Of a stretch of DNA of 64,000 nucleotides, positions 17,344-26,763 are shown one piece after another. Each line of letters begins with the position of its first letter. The stretch's first letter is position 1. Source of the stretch: Competibacter_A sp037045685. Lineage in GTDB: Bacteria; Pseudomonadota; Gammaproteobacteria; Competibacterales; Competibacteraceae. The stretch covers positions 62,001-126,000 of the forward strand of contig JBAOII010000033.1 of NCBI GenBank assembly GCA_037045685.1. The letters run 5' to 3'. Below the pieces are notes generated by a model. The model had not been told where the DNA came from and did no database searches. It saw only the letters and a list, made by a program, of their open reading frames with translations. Position numbers and translations under genes: made by a program.

Positions 17344-17932
17344 ATGATCCGACCGAGTATATGGCTTTAGTCATATAACTTTAGTAATAAGAATTAAGTC
17401 GAAGAGGTACGAGCGTTGTTTTATAGGGTTCAATTTGAAACAAAAGGCAATACTTCAGGTTCTATTTTGAACGCCAAATATAATTCTTCATTCATGATAA
17501 CTGTATTTTTAAGCGACACTATATTTAAATATGATCAAATAAATATAAAAATAATCAATAAATAATTTGTTGTTAATTGCGCTGTCGATCGAAAACCAAT
17601 TGCGATAAATGGTCGATATTAATTATATTATATTAGTATATTCAATTAGTTATAATTAATAGCCGCATGCTTTACCGAGCCAGTAAAAGCAAAATGAACA
17701 GCTTGACAATTAATTCATGGCATCAAAATCGCAAAGAGCCGATCAGCGTTCTGGAACTGATATGTAATCGACAGACCTTCCGATAGGCTAAATGTCATAT
17801 AACTTCCGGCCTATTTAACAGGAATGGTTTCTGGATTATTTTCAGAAAACGCAAGATTTAGTGTGACCGAGTTGCCGCGATTCTGGCGCCGCATCGCACG
17901 GTCATCGATTGGCAGGCAGTCTGGGAGAAGCC
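17344..17932. other. AT-rich divergent intergenic region with a weak sigma-54-like site
   Basis: About 590 bp between two divergent operons, far richer in A+T than the genes around it, so it probably holds both promoters. At 17718-17733 TGGCATCAAAATCGCA has the GG/GC spacing of a sigma-54 promoter pointing right, with one mismatch in the -12 box. No TTCCCAA-type dyad lies upstream of it, so it is not part of the hcp-type pair. No gene is visible. Confidence 0.4.
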
Positions 17933-19981
17933 ATGAAAGAACCCATGAAGTATTTTTCGCAAAGCATGACTCTGTTGGGCAAGGTCACCAACGTCAATGT
18001 CGCGGAGGCGTCATTTACCTTGCGCTGTCGGAGCGGAGACAGTTTTCAGGTCAGGACCAGCTCGCAGACGACGTTTAACGTATTGCGCAACTTGGACGGT
18101 TTGAGCCGGGATCGCGTGCCGACGCCGCCGAATTTTAATCCGAGCGGCGGCGTGTCCGAGATGGTGCGCAAATACGTTCATCCCGATGAGTTGGTCATCA
18201 TTTATGGCATCTATCAGGCGCACCAAGGGAAGGAGCAATTTCAGGCCAGCACCGTGACGCTGCCCCATTACGAGCAAGGCCGTTATATCTTCGAAGAATC
18301 CCATTGGTGGCTGACGCAGATTTCCCGTTTGGCCGATGAGTGGTTGGACGATCTGTTCGGTGATCGCCGCACTTATGAAATGGATGACTTCGCCGAGTTT
18401 TATCAGACAAATCTCAATATCTTTGGCCTGCCGATGCAGGATGATAACGTGCAGGAATGCGCGACCTTATCCCGTCTCATCTACGGTCTTTCCTCCGCTT
18501 ATTTGCTGACCGGCAATCTGCGTTATCTGTGCGCCGCCAAGGCGGGCGTTCAATATCAGCGTTACACCTTCCGCACCTTGAGCCACGACGGGCAAAGCTG
18601 TTTCTGGAGTTTCGGCAAACGCCGAACCCGGGATCGAGGCGCGAAAATCGTGGTCGCATCAGAAAATTGGGACGACCGCGACACCATTCCGCTGTACGAG
18701 CAAATCTACGCGCTGGCCGGCTTGGCCCAATATTACCGAATCACTCAAGATTGGGAGGTGTTGGAGGACATTCAGCGCACCATTCGCACCTTCCAAATAT
18801 TTTATTTGGATTCGGTTCAAAACGGTTTCGCGGGCTTGGACGGTTATTTTTCTCACATCGACTACGCCACTCTGCGGCCGGACACCGAAGCGCTGGGCGA
18901 CAACCGCTCGCGAAAGAACTGGAACTCCATCGGCGACCACATTCCCGCCTATCTGGTCAATTTGATCCTGGCGCTGGACCCGCTGCCGCGCGGCGGTGAC
19001 GGTCGCGATGAAGTCGAGGATTTTTTAGGTACTTGCCGGAGCATTCTGGACACGACCGCCCGGTTGATTTTGCAGAAATTTCCGGATCCGGACCCGAAGG
19101 TTCCGTTCGTCAACGAACGGTTCCACGCCGACTGGACGCCCGATCAAAAATGGCGCTGGCAGCAAAACCGGGCCATCGTCGGGCACAACCTGAAGATCGC
19201 CTGGAATCTGACCCGCGTGGCGAATTATTACCGGGTCTTGGCGGATGAGGAGCGCTACAAAAACCGGGGCAGCGCGGCGGAGCAGCACGAGTTGTTGGCC
19301 ACTGACTTTCTGAATCTGGCCAAAAAACTGGGCGATGCCATGGCGATTTACGGACTCGATCAAGTCCGTGGCGGCTGCTTCGACGCGGTCGAGCGCCACC
19401 CGCAACCCAACGTGCCCACGGAATTCACTTGGGGCAACACCAAAGACTTCTGGCAACAGGAGCAAGGGATTCTCGCTTATCTGATCCTGTTCGGCGCCAC
19501 CCAGGAATACCGCTATCTGGATTTGGCCCGCGAAATGGAGATCTTCTGGAACGCCTGTTTTTTGGATCACGACAACCGCGGCATCTTCTTCCGGGTGAAC
19601 GACAACGGGCATCCCATCATCGAAGGGACTTACGGCCAGAAAGGCGGCCATTCCGTATCCGGCTACCACGTTTTCGAGCTGAATTTTCTGGCGCATGTCT
19701 ACACCCGCTCGTTCGTTCGCCCGATGATCGACCAGAAGGAAAATGGCGCCAATTTCTGCCTGTTCTTCTGCCCGGACAAAAAGACCGAGCGCATCACGCT
19801 CAATGTTCTGCCCGACTTTTATGCGCCCGACACCATCGAAATAGCGGGCATCACGGTGAACGGCGTGCCCCGCGATAACTTTGCGCGGGAGAATTTTCAA
19901 ATCGAGCTGGATGACACCGAACTCGGCTCGCCGGTCGTCGTGGAATTCCGTCCCAAGATTCCAAAGAGGGCCGGGCAGTGA
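17933..19981 (+). CDS. AGE-family (N-acylglucosamine 2-epimerase-like) (alpha/alpha)6-barrel protein
   Basis: 682 residues from ATG 17933 (GGGAGA upstream), preferred to a TTG eight codons earlier. Residues ~5-95 form a beta-rich, OB-like extension not typical of the family. The rest is a helical barrel with AGE-like segments: RAIVGHNLKIAWNL, FWQQEQGILAYLILFG, and GQKGGHSVSGYHVFELNF near the C-terminus. AGE enzymes epimerise or isomerise free sugars (GlcNAc, cellobiose, mannose) using His residues at such positions. At nearly 700 residues it is well above the usual ~400, so the substrate may be larger or the protein bifunctional. It is coupled to the next gene through a GTGA overlap. Confidence 0.7.
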   Translation: MKEPMKYFSQSMTLLGKVTNVNVAEASFTLRCRSGDSFQVRTSSQTTFNVLRNLDGLSRDRVPTPPNFNPSGGVSEMVRKYVHPDELVIIYGIYQAHQGKEQFQASTVTLPHYEQGRYIFEESHWWLTQISRLADEWLDDLFGDRRTYEMDDFAEFYQTNLNIFGLPMQDDNVQECATLSRLIYGLSSAYLLTGNLRYLCAAKAGVQYQRYTFRTLSHDGQSCFWSFGKRRTRDRGAKIVVASENWDDRDTIPLYEQIYALAGLAQYYRITQDWEVLEDIQRTIRTFQIFYLDSVQNGFAGLDGYFSHIDYATLRPDTEALGDNRSRKNWNSIGDHIPAYLVNLILALDPLPRGGDGRDEVEDFLGTCRSILDTTARLILQKFPDPDPKVPFVNERFHADWTPDQKWRWQQNRAIVGHNLKIAWNLTRVANYYRVLADEERYKNRGSAAEQHELLATDFLNLAKKLGDAMAIYGLDQVRGGCFDAVERHPQPNVPTEFTWGNTKDFWQQEQGILAYLILFGATQEYRYLDLAREMEIFWNACFLDHDNRGIFFRVNDNGHPIIEGTYGQKGGHSVSGYHVFELNFLAHVYTRSFVRPMIDQKENGANFCLFFCPDKKTERITLNVLPDFYAPDTIEIAGITVNGVPRDNFARENFQIELDDTELGSPVVVEFRPKIPKRAGQ

Positions 19982-20616
19982 GCCTCCGACCCCTGGAAGG
20001 CAAAAAGATCGCGGTGCTGGTGGAAAGCCAGTACGTCCCCGGAGAGATCGAAGCCTATCGCTACGGTTTCGGAGCGCTGGGGGCGGAGGTGCACTTCATG
20101 TCCCGCCTGTGGGGCAACGAGCGCCTGACCTTCGTCGGCGAGGTGGAGCAGACCGGCCAGACGCCGCAGACGCTGGAGGTGAGCATCGACTTCCAGAGCG
20201 TCAAGCTTGAGGACTACGCGGCGGTGATCATGGCGGCCAACTACACCAGCGTCCGACTGCGCTATTTCGCGCCGCCGGAAGGGCAACCGGTCTCGCCGGA
20301 AATGGTTCGCACCGCCCCGGCGGTCGAGTTCTTCGCCCGCGCCATGCAAAACCCGCGCATCGTCAAGGGGCCGCTGTGCCACGGCCTGTGGATTCTGACG
20401 CCGAACCCGGAACTGCTGAAAGGGCGCAAGGTGATTTGCCACGAGGTGGTGCTGGCGGACGTGCTGAACTGCGGCGCGATCTACGTACCGCAGGACGCGC
20501 AAAACGGCGGGGTGGTGGTGGATGGCGATTTAGTGACCGGGCGAAGCTGGCACGAGGTCGAGCCGTTTATTCAGGCCGTTGCCCGACAGATTTTGGCGCT
20601 CGACGAGAAGGTTTGA
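19978..20616 (+). CDS. DJ-1/PfpI family protein
   Basis: 212 residues from GTG 19978, overlapping the previous stop as GTGA. It opens with a Rossmann-like strand (KKIAVLVESQYVPGEIEAYRYGF). The nucleophile elbow is KGPLCHGLWIL (Cys134, followed by His135), the hallmark of this superfamily. The acidic residue usually found near the N-terminus is represented by VPGEIEAYR. DJ-1/PfpI proteins act as glyoxalases, deglycases, chaperones or amidases, so the reaction is uncertain. Coupling to the AGE-family sugar enzyme suggests handling of a sugar or reactive aldehyde. Confidence 0.8.
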   Translation: MSLRPLEGKKIAVLVESQYVPGEIEAYRYGFGALGAEVHFMSRLWGNERLTFVGEVEQTGQTPQTLEVSIDFQSVKLEDYAAVIMAANYTSVRLRYFAPPEGQPVSPEMVRTAPAVEFFARAMQNPRIVKGPLCHGLWILTPNPELLKGRKVICHEVVLADVLNCGAIYVPQDAQNGGVVVDGDLVTGRSWHEVEPFIQAVARQILALDEKV

Positions 20617-20808
20617 ACTCGTGAGCCGCAAGGTGTTTGTTTGGTTGGCCCTTCGCCAGCAGCCGGTCCACGGAATCCTCGGTGGAATGCGGCCGGCTCA
20701 TGGTGGAGGTTCTGGAGCAGGGTCTGCGGCGCCATGGCTGGTGACCGCAGGGTTGGATGGAACAGTCGCGACGGGTTAGCCGTTTCCTGACGGCAAGGAG
20801 ATGAGGTT

Positions 20809-22509
20809 ATGTCTGGAATAACAGGGCATCGCAAGCTGCTGGAACAGCTTGAGGCCGATGGGATTCGATATATGTTCGGCAATCCGGGCAGCAGCGAGGA
20901 AGGATTACTCGATGAAATCGCGCGCTTCCCGGCCATCGGCTACGTGTTGGGGTTACAGGAAGCGGCCATCGTCGGCATCGCCGACGGTTACGCCCAAGCG
21001 ACGCAGCGGCCGGCGGTGGTGCAACTGCATTGCAGCGTCGGTCTCGGCAACGCCATCGGCAGCCTCTATCACGCCAAGCGCCGGCGCTCGCCCCTGCTCG
21101 TCATCGTGGGCGAGTCCGGCGCCGCTTACGATTCGATGGACGCGCAAATGGCGGCGGATTTGGTCGCCATGGCCCGCCCGGTCACCAAGTACGCGACCCG
21201 GGTGATCGATTCCCGCAGTCTGCTCCGCCTGCTGCGGCGTTGCCTCAAGATGGCGGCAACGCCGCCCTTCGGCCCCGTCTTTCTCTCCGTGCCCCAGGAT
21301 ATTCTCGACGCGCCCAACGACGAGCCGGTCGTGCCGACCGTGGTGCCGTCCACGCGGGTCATTCCGGAGCCGTCGGCCATCGCCGCCGTGGCGGCCCTGC
21401 TGCGCGGGGCGCAAAACCCGCTGATTTTGATGGGCGATGGCGTCGCGCATTCGCAGGCGCAGGCGGAACTGGCCCAATTGGCGGACGTGCTGGGGGCGCG
21501 CGTGTATGGCGTCATGGCGTCCGAACTCAACATACCGTGGACCCACCCGCTCTATTGCGGCCTGGTCGGCCACATGTTCGGCCATACCAGCCAGCGGATT
21601 GTCGCCGACGCCGATGTGGTGGTCATTTGCGGCACCTACGTCTTCCCGGAGGTGTTTCCGCTGCTGACCAATCCGTTCCGGGCCGACGCCAAGATCATTC
21701 ATATCGATCTCGATCCCTACGAGATCGCCAAGAACCACCCGATCACCCTGGGTCTGATCAGCGATCCGAAGCTGACGCTGAAGGCGCTGGCGGATGCGGT
21801 GACCGATTCGGCCACGCCGGCGCAACGGGAAGCCGCCGCCGGGCGCGCTCGCGCCATTGGCGAGGCCAATCAACGGACCCTGACGGAAGCCCGAGCGCGG
21901 GACGAGGCCGCGCGCGACGCCGTGCCGCTGCATATGTCGGCCTTCGCGGCGGAACTCGCCCGGCAATTGCCGCAGGACGCGATTCTGTTCGATGAATCGC
22001 TGACCCACTTCCCGGAACTGACCCGCTGGCTGCCGCCGCACGCGACCGGGTCGTTCTTCCAGACGCCCGGCGGCACGCTCGGCGTCGGGCTGCCCGGCGC
22101 GGTCGGTGTGAAGTTGGCGCATCCGGAGCGAACGGTGGTGGGCCTGTCCGGCGATGGCGGCTCCATGTACACCTTCCAGGCGTTGTGGACGGCGGCGCAT
22201 TACCGGATCGGCGCCAAATTCGTCGTCTGCAACAACCGCAGCTACCGCCTGCTCAAGCTAAACCTGCTCGATTACTGGCCGTCGCTGGGCTTGAGCCCGG
22301 CGCAGTTCCCGCCGTCGTTCCCGCCGCCGTTCGACATCGGCGATCCCGATCTGGATTTCGTCGGGCTGGCGCGGGCGCTGGGCGTGCCCGGCCAACGGGT
22401 CGCGCAACCCGCCGACATCGCGCCGGCGATCGAGACCATGCTGGAGCACGACGGGCCGTACCTGATCGATCTGATCCTGGACGGCAGCGTGCCACGGCCA
22501 ACCAATTGA
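20809..22509 (+). CDS. Thiamine-diphosphate-dependent enzyme, benzoylformate decarboxylase/acetolactate synthase type
   Basis: 566 residues, the normal length of the pyruvate-oxidase/ALS superfamily. The N-terminal PYR domain has the catalytic glutamate in LGLQEAAIVGIADGYAQ (Glu51). A central domain (~190-330) and a C-terminal PP domain with the ThDP/Mg motif GLSGDGGSMYTFQAL...VCNN (~446-475) follow. These enzymes decarboxylate or ligate 2-keto acids. Sequence features (HCSVGLGNAIGSLYHA, GGTLGVGLPGAVG) are closest to benzoylformate-decarboxylase-like members. AAGGAG precedes the ATG. It begins a tight series of NTF2-like, tautomerase and GMC genes, suggesting one pathway. Confidence 0.88.
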   Translation: MSGITGHRKLLEQLEADGIRYMFGNPGSSEEGLLDEIARFPAIGYVLGLQEAAIVGIADGYAQATQRPAVVQLHCSVGLGNAIGSLYHAKRRRSPLLVIVGESGAAYDSMDAQMAADLVAMARPVTKYATRVIDSRSLLRLLRRCLKMAATPPFGPVFLSVPQDILDAPNDEPVVPTVVPSTRVIPEPSAIAAVAALLRGAQNPLILMGDGVAHSQAQAELAQLADVLGARVYGVMASELNIPWTHPLYCGLVGHMFGHTSQRIVADADVVVICGTYVFPEVFPLLTNPFRADAKIIHIDLDPYEIAKNHPITLGLISDPKLTLKALADAVTDSATPAQREAAAGRARAIGEANQRTLTEARARDEAARDAVPLHMSAFAAELARQLPQDAILFDESLTHFPELTRWLPPHATGSFFQTPGGTLGVGLPGAVGVKLAHPERTVVGLSGDGGSMYTFQALWTAAHYRIGAKFVVCNNRSYRLLKLNLLDYWPSLGLSPAQFPPSFPPPFDIGDPDLDFVGLARALGVPGQRVAQPADIAPAIETMLEHDGPYLIDLILDGSVPRPTN

Positions 22510-22523
22510 ACGGGAGATGGGTT

Positions 22524-22983
22524 ATGTCGGATCACGACACGCCAAGGGTCGCGGGCTCCTTCAGCCGCGCGGAGATCGAAGCCTTCGTCGCCGACTGGTA
22601 TCGCAAGCTCGATATTCACGCGCCCGCCGAAGAACTGATTTCGATGGTGGCCGATCAGGTCGAGATGCAGTTCCCGGAGGGGACGGTGCGCGGTGTCGAG
22701 GAGTTCCGCGCCTGGTACGAGGGCGTGATCCGGCTTTTTTTCGACGAACTGCATACCGTCACCCGCGTCGGCATCGTCTGGCGGGACGACCGCTGCCTGG
22801 TCGATGTGGTGGTCAACTGGCAGGCCCGGCGCTGGAACTCCGCCGGCGCCGCGCAGCGAATGGATCGGCTTCGACGCCTATCAACGCTGGGAAATGATCG
22901 CTTCGCCGGCCAGCGGACGACCGGTGGTCGTTCGCTACATCGTGGACGAATTGCGGGCGATGCCGGGTTCGCCGCCGCTTTGA
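22524..22983 (+). pseudogene. NTF2/SnoaL-like protein, one frameshift
   Basis: Starts MSDHDTPRVAGSFSRAEIEA 14 bp after the ThDP enzyme, with GGGAGA upstream. The frame runs to VVVNWQARRWNS and then continues one base later as SEWIGFDAYQRWEMIA to a stop at 22981-22983. Removing one C near 22835 (reading NSPAPRSEW) restores a ~152-residue NTF2-fold protein. The insertion fits the pattern seen across the window, so the gene may be intact in nature. NTF2-fold proteins of this type are isomerases, cyclases or binding proteins. The position suggests a partner of the decarboxylase. Confidence 0.65.
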
Positions 22984-23053
22984 CTGGAGCCATCGATCAC
23001 CGAGTGAACCCGGCACTGGATTTCAACAGTTAGCCACCCCAGAGGACAACCGC

Positions 23054-23536
23054 ATGGCAGACATCCATCCCAACATCGCGCTGGTGCAGAGAATGTACGA
23101 GTGCTTCAACCGCAACGACATGGACACCATCCGCAACGAGATTTTCGCGCCGGACCTGGTCTGGAACCTGCCCGGCCGCCACCCGCTGTCGGGCACCAAG
23201 AACGGCGCCGAGGAAGTCCTGGCGTTCTTCGCCCAACTGGTGCGGGCGAATATCCAGGTCACGCTGGACCCCCAGGCCGACCCCAGCACCGGCGTCGATA
23301 CCTTCGGCGACGATACGGTGGTGGAGGTCCATCGCGGGCAAGGGACGACGACGGTGCGGGATGCGTCGGGAGCCGAGTCGCAAGTCACGCTCAACGCCCT
23401 CAACTGCACCCATTACCGGATTCGGGATGGGCGGATCGCCCAGGTGCAGGTGTACATCAGCGACCAGCACACGGTGGACACCTTTTTCAACACCGTCTAC
23501 CGCCTCAAGCCGATCCCCGACCGGCTGGCGGACTAG
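23054..23536 (+). CDS. SnoaL/NTF2-like protein
   Basis: 160 residues with the SnoaL opening HPNIALVQRMYECFNRNDMDTIRNEIFAPDLVWNLPGRHPLSG, here quoted as separate motifs: LVQRMYECFNRNDMDTI and DLVWNLPGRHPLSG. The cone-shaped alpha+beta barrel typically binds small hydrophobic or polyketide-like ligands. A Shine-Dalgarno AGAGGA lies before the ATG. It sits between two frameshifted paralogues and is the intact representative of the block. No catalytic Asp/His pair can be assigned with confidence. Confidence 0.8.
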   Translation: MADIHPNIALVQRMYECFNRNDMDTIRNEIFAPDLVWNLPGRHPLSGTKNGAEEVLAFFAQLVRANIQVTLDPQADPSTGVDTFGDDTVVEVHRGQGTTTVRDASGAESQVTLNALNCTHYRIRDGRIAQVQVYISDQHTVDTFFNTVYRLKPIPDRLAD

Positions 23537-23547
23537 GAGACACGATC

Positions 23548-23953
23548 ATGGCCATTATCACCGCCGAACAAGTCGCCGCCGCCTACGCGGCGCTCGCCAC
23601 CGGCCAGCGCGACCAGATCGCCCAGTTGTGGGCCGAGGATTTGCGCTGGCTCGTTCCCGGCCACAACCAGCTGTCGGGCTGGAAGAACAATCTCGACGAA
23701 TTCATCGCGTTCATGGGCGCCGTCGGCCAGACTGTCGGACAACAGCTTCCGCATGGACTCGATCGCGGTGATGGCCGCCGACAACTTCTCGGCGGACGTG
23801 ACGCGCAACACCGGCTATCGCGCCGGCCAGCCGGACCGCCGCCTCGACATCGACGTGATCCATTGGTTGACTTGGTGGGACGGCAAGGTCATCGAGGGTC
23901 GGGGCGCCATCTTCGGCGACGGCACCGCCCAATACGACGAATTCTGGACCTGA
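23548..23953 (+). pseudogene. SnoaL/NTF2-like protein, one frameshift
   Basis: Begins MAIITAEQVAAAYAALATGQ with AGGAGA upstream, 11 bp after the preceding NTF2 gene, and closely resembles it (RWLVPGHNQLSGWKNN). After FIAFMGAVGQ the frame shifts by one base to LSDNSFRMDSIAVMAADNFS and runs to a stop at 23951. One extra A around 23733 (CCAGACTG for CCAGCTG) explains it. Corrected length is ~134 residues. Probably a real gene disturbed by a sequence error. Confidence 0.65.
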
Positions 23954-23971
23954 GATCGAGAGGAACTCGCC

Positions 23972-24265
23972 ATGCCCATCGTCAGCGTCAAGATCATCGA
24001 AAACTTCTTTAGCGAAGAGCAAAAGACGGCGTTGATCAAGGAACTGACCGACGCTTTCTGCAAGGCGACCATGGAAGCGGCCCGGCCCTACATCTACGTC
24101 ATGGTCGAGGAGGTCAAGCAGGGCAAATGGGGGCTCGCCGGTCATCCGTTGCCGGACCCCGATTTTCTGATCAACGACTTCGTGCCCATCATCGAGGACG
24201 CCGCCGATGAGTTCGTCAAAGCCTACAACGTGCCCCGACGACGACCGCGTGGTCCCTCGGCGTAA
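23972..24265 (+). CDS. 4-oxalocrotonate tautomerase-like protein
   Basis: 97 residues beginning MPIVSVKIIENFFSEEQKTAL. The Pro after the initiator Met is the catalytic general base of the tautomerase superfamily once Met is removed. MVEEVKQGKWGLAG matches the conserved second strand and turn. These enzymes interconvert keto and enol forms of 2-keto acids. GAGAGGAA precedes the ATG. The neighbouring ThDP lyase also works on 2-keto acids, so a shared pathway is likely; this is inference. Confidence 0.85.
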   Translation: MPIVSVKIIENFFSEEQKTALIKELTDAFCKATMEAARPYIYVMVEEVKQGKWGLAGHPLPDPDFLINDFVPIIEDAADEFVKAYNVPRRRPRGPSA

Positions 24266-24308
24266 TCGTCCCCTGCCGGATTTCGCTTGATTAACAGGAG
24301 CAAGGTTT

Positions 24309-24728
24309 ATGACCACCAGAGCAGTGATCGACAAATACTATGAAACCGCCGGGCGCGGAGCTTGGGACGAGTGGCTGACCCTGTTCGCCGATGACGTGAC
24401 CGGCGACGAGCAGTTGGCCGGGCACTTCGAGGGCATCGACGTGCTGCGGGGCGCGATTGGAGCCATCAGCTACGGCTACAGCAGGTTCCAGATGATCCCC
24501 AAGCATATCGTGGTGGACGGCGACCAGGCGGTCGTGGTCTGGCGCTGCGACGCCGCCAACCGGGCCGGGACGCCCATCGCCTACAACTACCTGCCGGATC
24601 GGGAGGTGGTGGGCGCCAATTACTTCCGCCTGGAAAACGGCAAGATCAAGTACATGCGCACCATCCACGACGAGACGGCGTTCGCGCCCTTCAACCACCC
24701 CACCAACCCCAAGGCGCCGCCGGCGTAA
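24309..24728 (+). CDS. SnoaL/NTF2-like protein
   Basis: 139 residues. It opens TRAVIDKYYETAGRGAWDEWLTLFADDVTGDEQ in SnoaL style (helix, then DW-LFADDV) and closes with NYFRLENGKIKYMRTIHDE, the usual last strands. It has RBS ACAGGAGC and begins 43 bp after the tautomerase and ends 11 bp before the GMC gene. It is divergent from the other NTF2 proteins here and may bind the substrate of the GMC oxidoreductase. No catalytic residue can be assigned. Confidence 0.78.
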   Translation: MTTRAVIDKYYETAGRGAWDEWLTLFADDVTGDEQLAGHFEGIDVLRGAIGAISYGYSRFQMIPKHIVVDGDQAVVVWRCDAANRAGTPIAYNYLPDREVVGANYFRLENGKIKYMRTIHDETAFAPFNHPTNPKAPPA

Positions 24729-24739
24729 GGAAGCGTCCC

Positions 24740-26272
24740 ATGAGTGCTTACGACTTCGTCATCGTCGGCGCGGGTTCCGCCGGTTCGGTGCTGGCCAACC
24801 GGCTCGGCGAGGACCCGAGCGTCCGGGTGCTGGTGCTGGAAGCGGGACCCATCGACATTCCACCGGACATCGAAACCCGCATCCAAACTCCGGCGGCATG
24901 GCCGACCCTGCTCGGTTCCGAGGTGGACTGGGGTTATCGCAGCGTGCCGCAACCGGGGCTGGCCGGCCGGGAAACCCAAGAGCCGCGCGGCAAGCTGCCG
25001 GGTGGAACCAGCAACCTGTATGTCCTGATGCACATCCGGGGTCACGCTTCCGATTTTGACGGTTGGGCGGCGCAAGGCTGCGCCGGCTGGGACTACCGGA
25101 GCGTTCTGCCCTATTTTCAGAAACTGGAGGATCAGGAAGACGACACGGGGCCATGGATCGGGAAGGGCGGCCCCATCTCTTTATTAAACGCGGGATTGCA
25201 TGATCCGAATCCGACTTCCCGGGCGTTCATCGAAGCCTGTCGGGAACTCGGCTATCCCGCGACGGACGATTTCAACGGTCCCCACATGGAAGGGACGGGC
25301 TGGCACCACGTCAACATCCGCGACGGCAAACGCTGGAGCGCGCGGGAAGGCTATTTGTTGCCCGCCCTGGCGCGGCCCAACGTGACGTTGAGCGCCAGCT
25401 CGCAAACCACGCGGCTGTTGTTCGAGGGGCGGCGCTGCGTCGGCGTGGAGTACAGCCAGAATGGAACCCTGCAAACCGCGCGGGCGGACCGGGAAGTGCT
25501 GGTCTGCGCCGGGGCGATCGAATCGCCCAAGCTGTTGTTGCTGTCCGGCATCGGCGATCCAAACCAGCTCCAGCAGTTTGCCATTCCGGTCGTGGCGGCC
25601 TTGCCCGGCGTCGGCGAGAACTTCCACAACCACGTCCTCACCGGGGTGATTCAGGGCACCGCGCGGCCCGTGCCGCCGGGCCATTTGAATCTGTCGGAAG
25701 CGGCGCTGTTCTACAAGTCCGATCCGGCGCAAAGCGGGCCGGACATTCAAATCGCCTTCGTCCATGTGCCGTTCGACATCATCATCGGCCAACAAAACCC
25801 CAACTCGGTCAGCATTCTGCCGGGCGTGGTGCGGCCGACCTCGCGCGGCTGGGTGCGGCTGGCCAGCGGCAATCCGCTGGACAAACCGCTGGTCAACCCG
25901 AATTACCTGGGCACCGAGGACGACACCCGGCGCTTGGTGGACGCCGTGAAGCGCGCCCGCGACATCTTCGCCACCCGCGCTTTTTCCGAGTGGGTCACCA
26001 GCGAACTTCTGCCGGGACCGGGCGTGAGCACCGACGCGCGACTGCGCGAGTTCGTGCGGCAGCGGGCCGATTCGTATCACCACCAGGCCGGCTCCTGCAA
26101 GATGGGAACAGACGATTTGGCCGTGGTGGACCCCAGCTTGCGCGTGCATGGCGTGGAAGGCTTGCGGGTGGCGGATGCCAGCGTGATGCCGGTGGTGCCG
26201 TCCGGCAACTGTCACGCCGGGATTCTGATGATCGCCGAAAAGTGCGCCGATCTGATCAAGGCCGGACTGTAA
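24740..26272 (+). CDS. GMC family FAD-dependent oxidoreductase
   Basis: 510 residues. The N-terminal FAD Rossmann motif is FVIVGAGSAGSVLANRL, GMC signature 1 is RGKLPGGTSNLYVLMHIRG, and signature 2 is CAGAIESPKLLLLSGIG. The C-terminal substrate domain ends DASVMPVVPSGNCHAGILMIAEK, with the GMC His/Asn pair around YHHQAGSCKMG and GNCHAG. Such enzymes oxidise alcohols (choline, glucose, aryl alcohols). The choline-dehydrogenase-like layout does not fix the substrate. It is intact, unlike the second GMC gene at 54959, and sits in one run with NTF2 and VOC genes. Confidence 0.9.
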   Translation: MSAYDFVIVGAGSAGSVLANRLGEDPSVRVLVLEAGPIDIPPDIETRIQTPAAWPTLLGSEVDWGYRSVPQPGLAGRETQEPRGKLPGGTSNLYVLMHIRGHASDFDGWAAQGCAGWDYRSVLPYFQKLEDQEDDTGPWIGKGGPISLLNAGLHDPNPTSRAFIEACRELGYPATDDFNGPHMEGTGWHHVNIRDGKRWSAREGYLLPALARPNVTLSASSQTTRLLFEGRRCVGVEYSQNGTLQTARADREVLVCAGAIESPKLLLLSGIGDPNQLQQFAIPVVAALPGVGENFHNHVLTGVIQGTARPVPPGHLNLSEAALFYKSDPAQSGPDIQIAFVHVPFDIIIGQQNPNSVSILPGVVRPTSRGWVRLASGNPLDKPLVNPNYLGTEDDTRRLVDAVKRARDIFATRAFSEWVTSELLPGPGVSTDARLREFVRQRADSYHHQAGSCKMGTDDLAVVDPSLRVHGVEGLRVADASVMPVVPSGNCHAGILMIAEKCADLIKAGL

Positions 26273-26284
26273 GGAGACGTTCTC

Positions 26285-26713
26285 ATGATGTTTCACCATC
26301 TTTCCCTGAACTGTAACGACCTGCTGGCCATCGAGCGCTTCTACTGCAAGCACTTCGGCTTCCGGCGTGCCCGCGTGATCGATTTGCCGGATGGCCGCCA
26401 GATCGTGTTTCTGAACGGCGGCGGCGTGTACCTGGAACTGTTCCCGGCGCAGGGTGAACGGCCCGTTTCGCCGGATACCAACGCCGAGGGACTGCTCTAT
26501 CCCGGCGTGCGCAACTTCTCGTTCCAGGTGGACGACGTGGATGCCCAACTGGCGGCGATGGGCGACGAGGCGCGCGTCACCTTCGGCCCCTTAAGTTTCG
26601 ATGACTTCATTCCCGGCTGGCGCAGCGCGTGGCTCGCCGACCCCGAGGGCAACGTGTTTCAGGTGACCCAGGGTTTTACCGATCAGGACAACCCGCCCCC
26701 GCCCCCGGCCTGA
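26285..26713 (+). CDS. VOC-family (glyoxalase/bleomycin-resistance fold) protein
   Basis: 142 residues opening MMFHHLSLNCNDLLAIERFY, the first beta-alpha-beta unit of the vicinal-oxygen-chelate fold. Metal-ligand candidates are His4/5, Glu in VYLELFPAQ and Glu in DPEGNVFQVTQG. AAGGAGACG precedes the start. VOC proteins isomerise or cleave small carbonyl compounds or bind antibiotics. In this series an aldehyde or keto intermediate is the likely ligand. The C-terminus is a short Pro-rich tail (DNPPPPPA). Confidence 0.82.
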   Translation: MMFHHLSLNCNDLLAIERFYCKHFGFRRARVIDLPDGRQIVFLNGGGVYLELFPAQGERPVSPDTNAEGLLYPGVRNFSFQVDDVDAQLAAMGDEARVTFGPLSFDDFIPGWRSAWLADPEGNVFQVTQGFTDQDNPPPPPA

Positions 26714-26763
26714 TCGGGCGACCAGCGTTTCAACCAGCGGAACGGCTAAAGGGAGTTTCTTTC

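Noticed and set aside
17718..17733. TGGCATCAAAATCGCA as a third member of the hcp-type sigma-54 regulon
   Set aside because: The spacing fits, but the -12 box has a mismatch and the TTCCCAA-N4-TTGGGAA dyads are absent at the required distance; kept only as a weak site.
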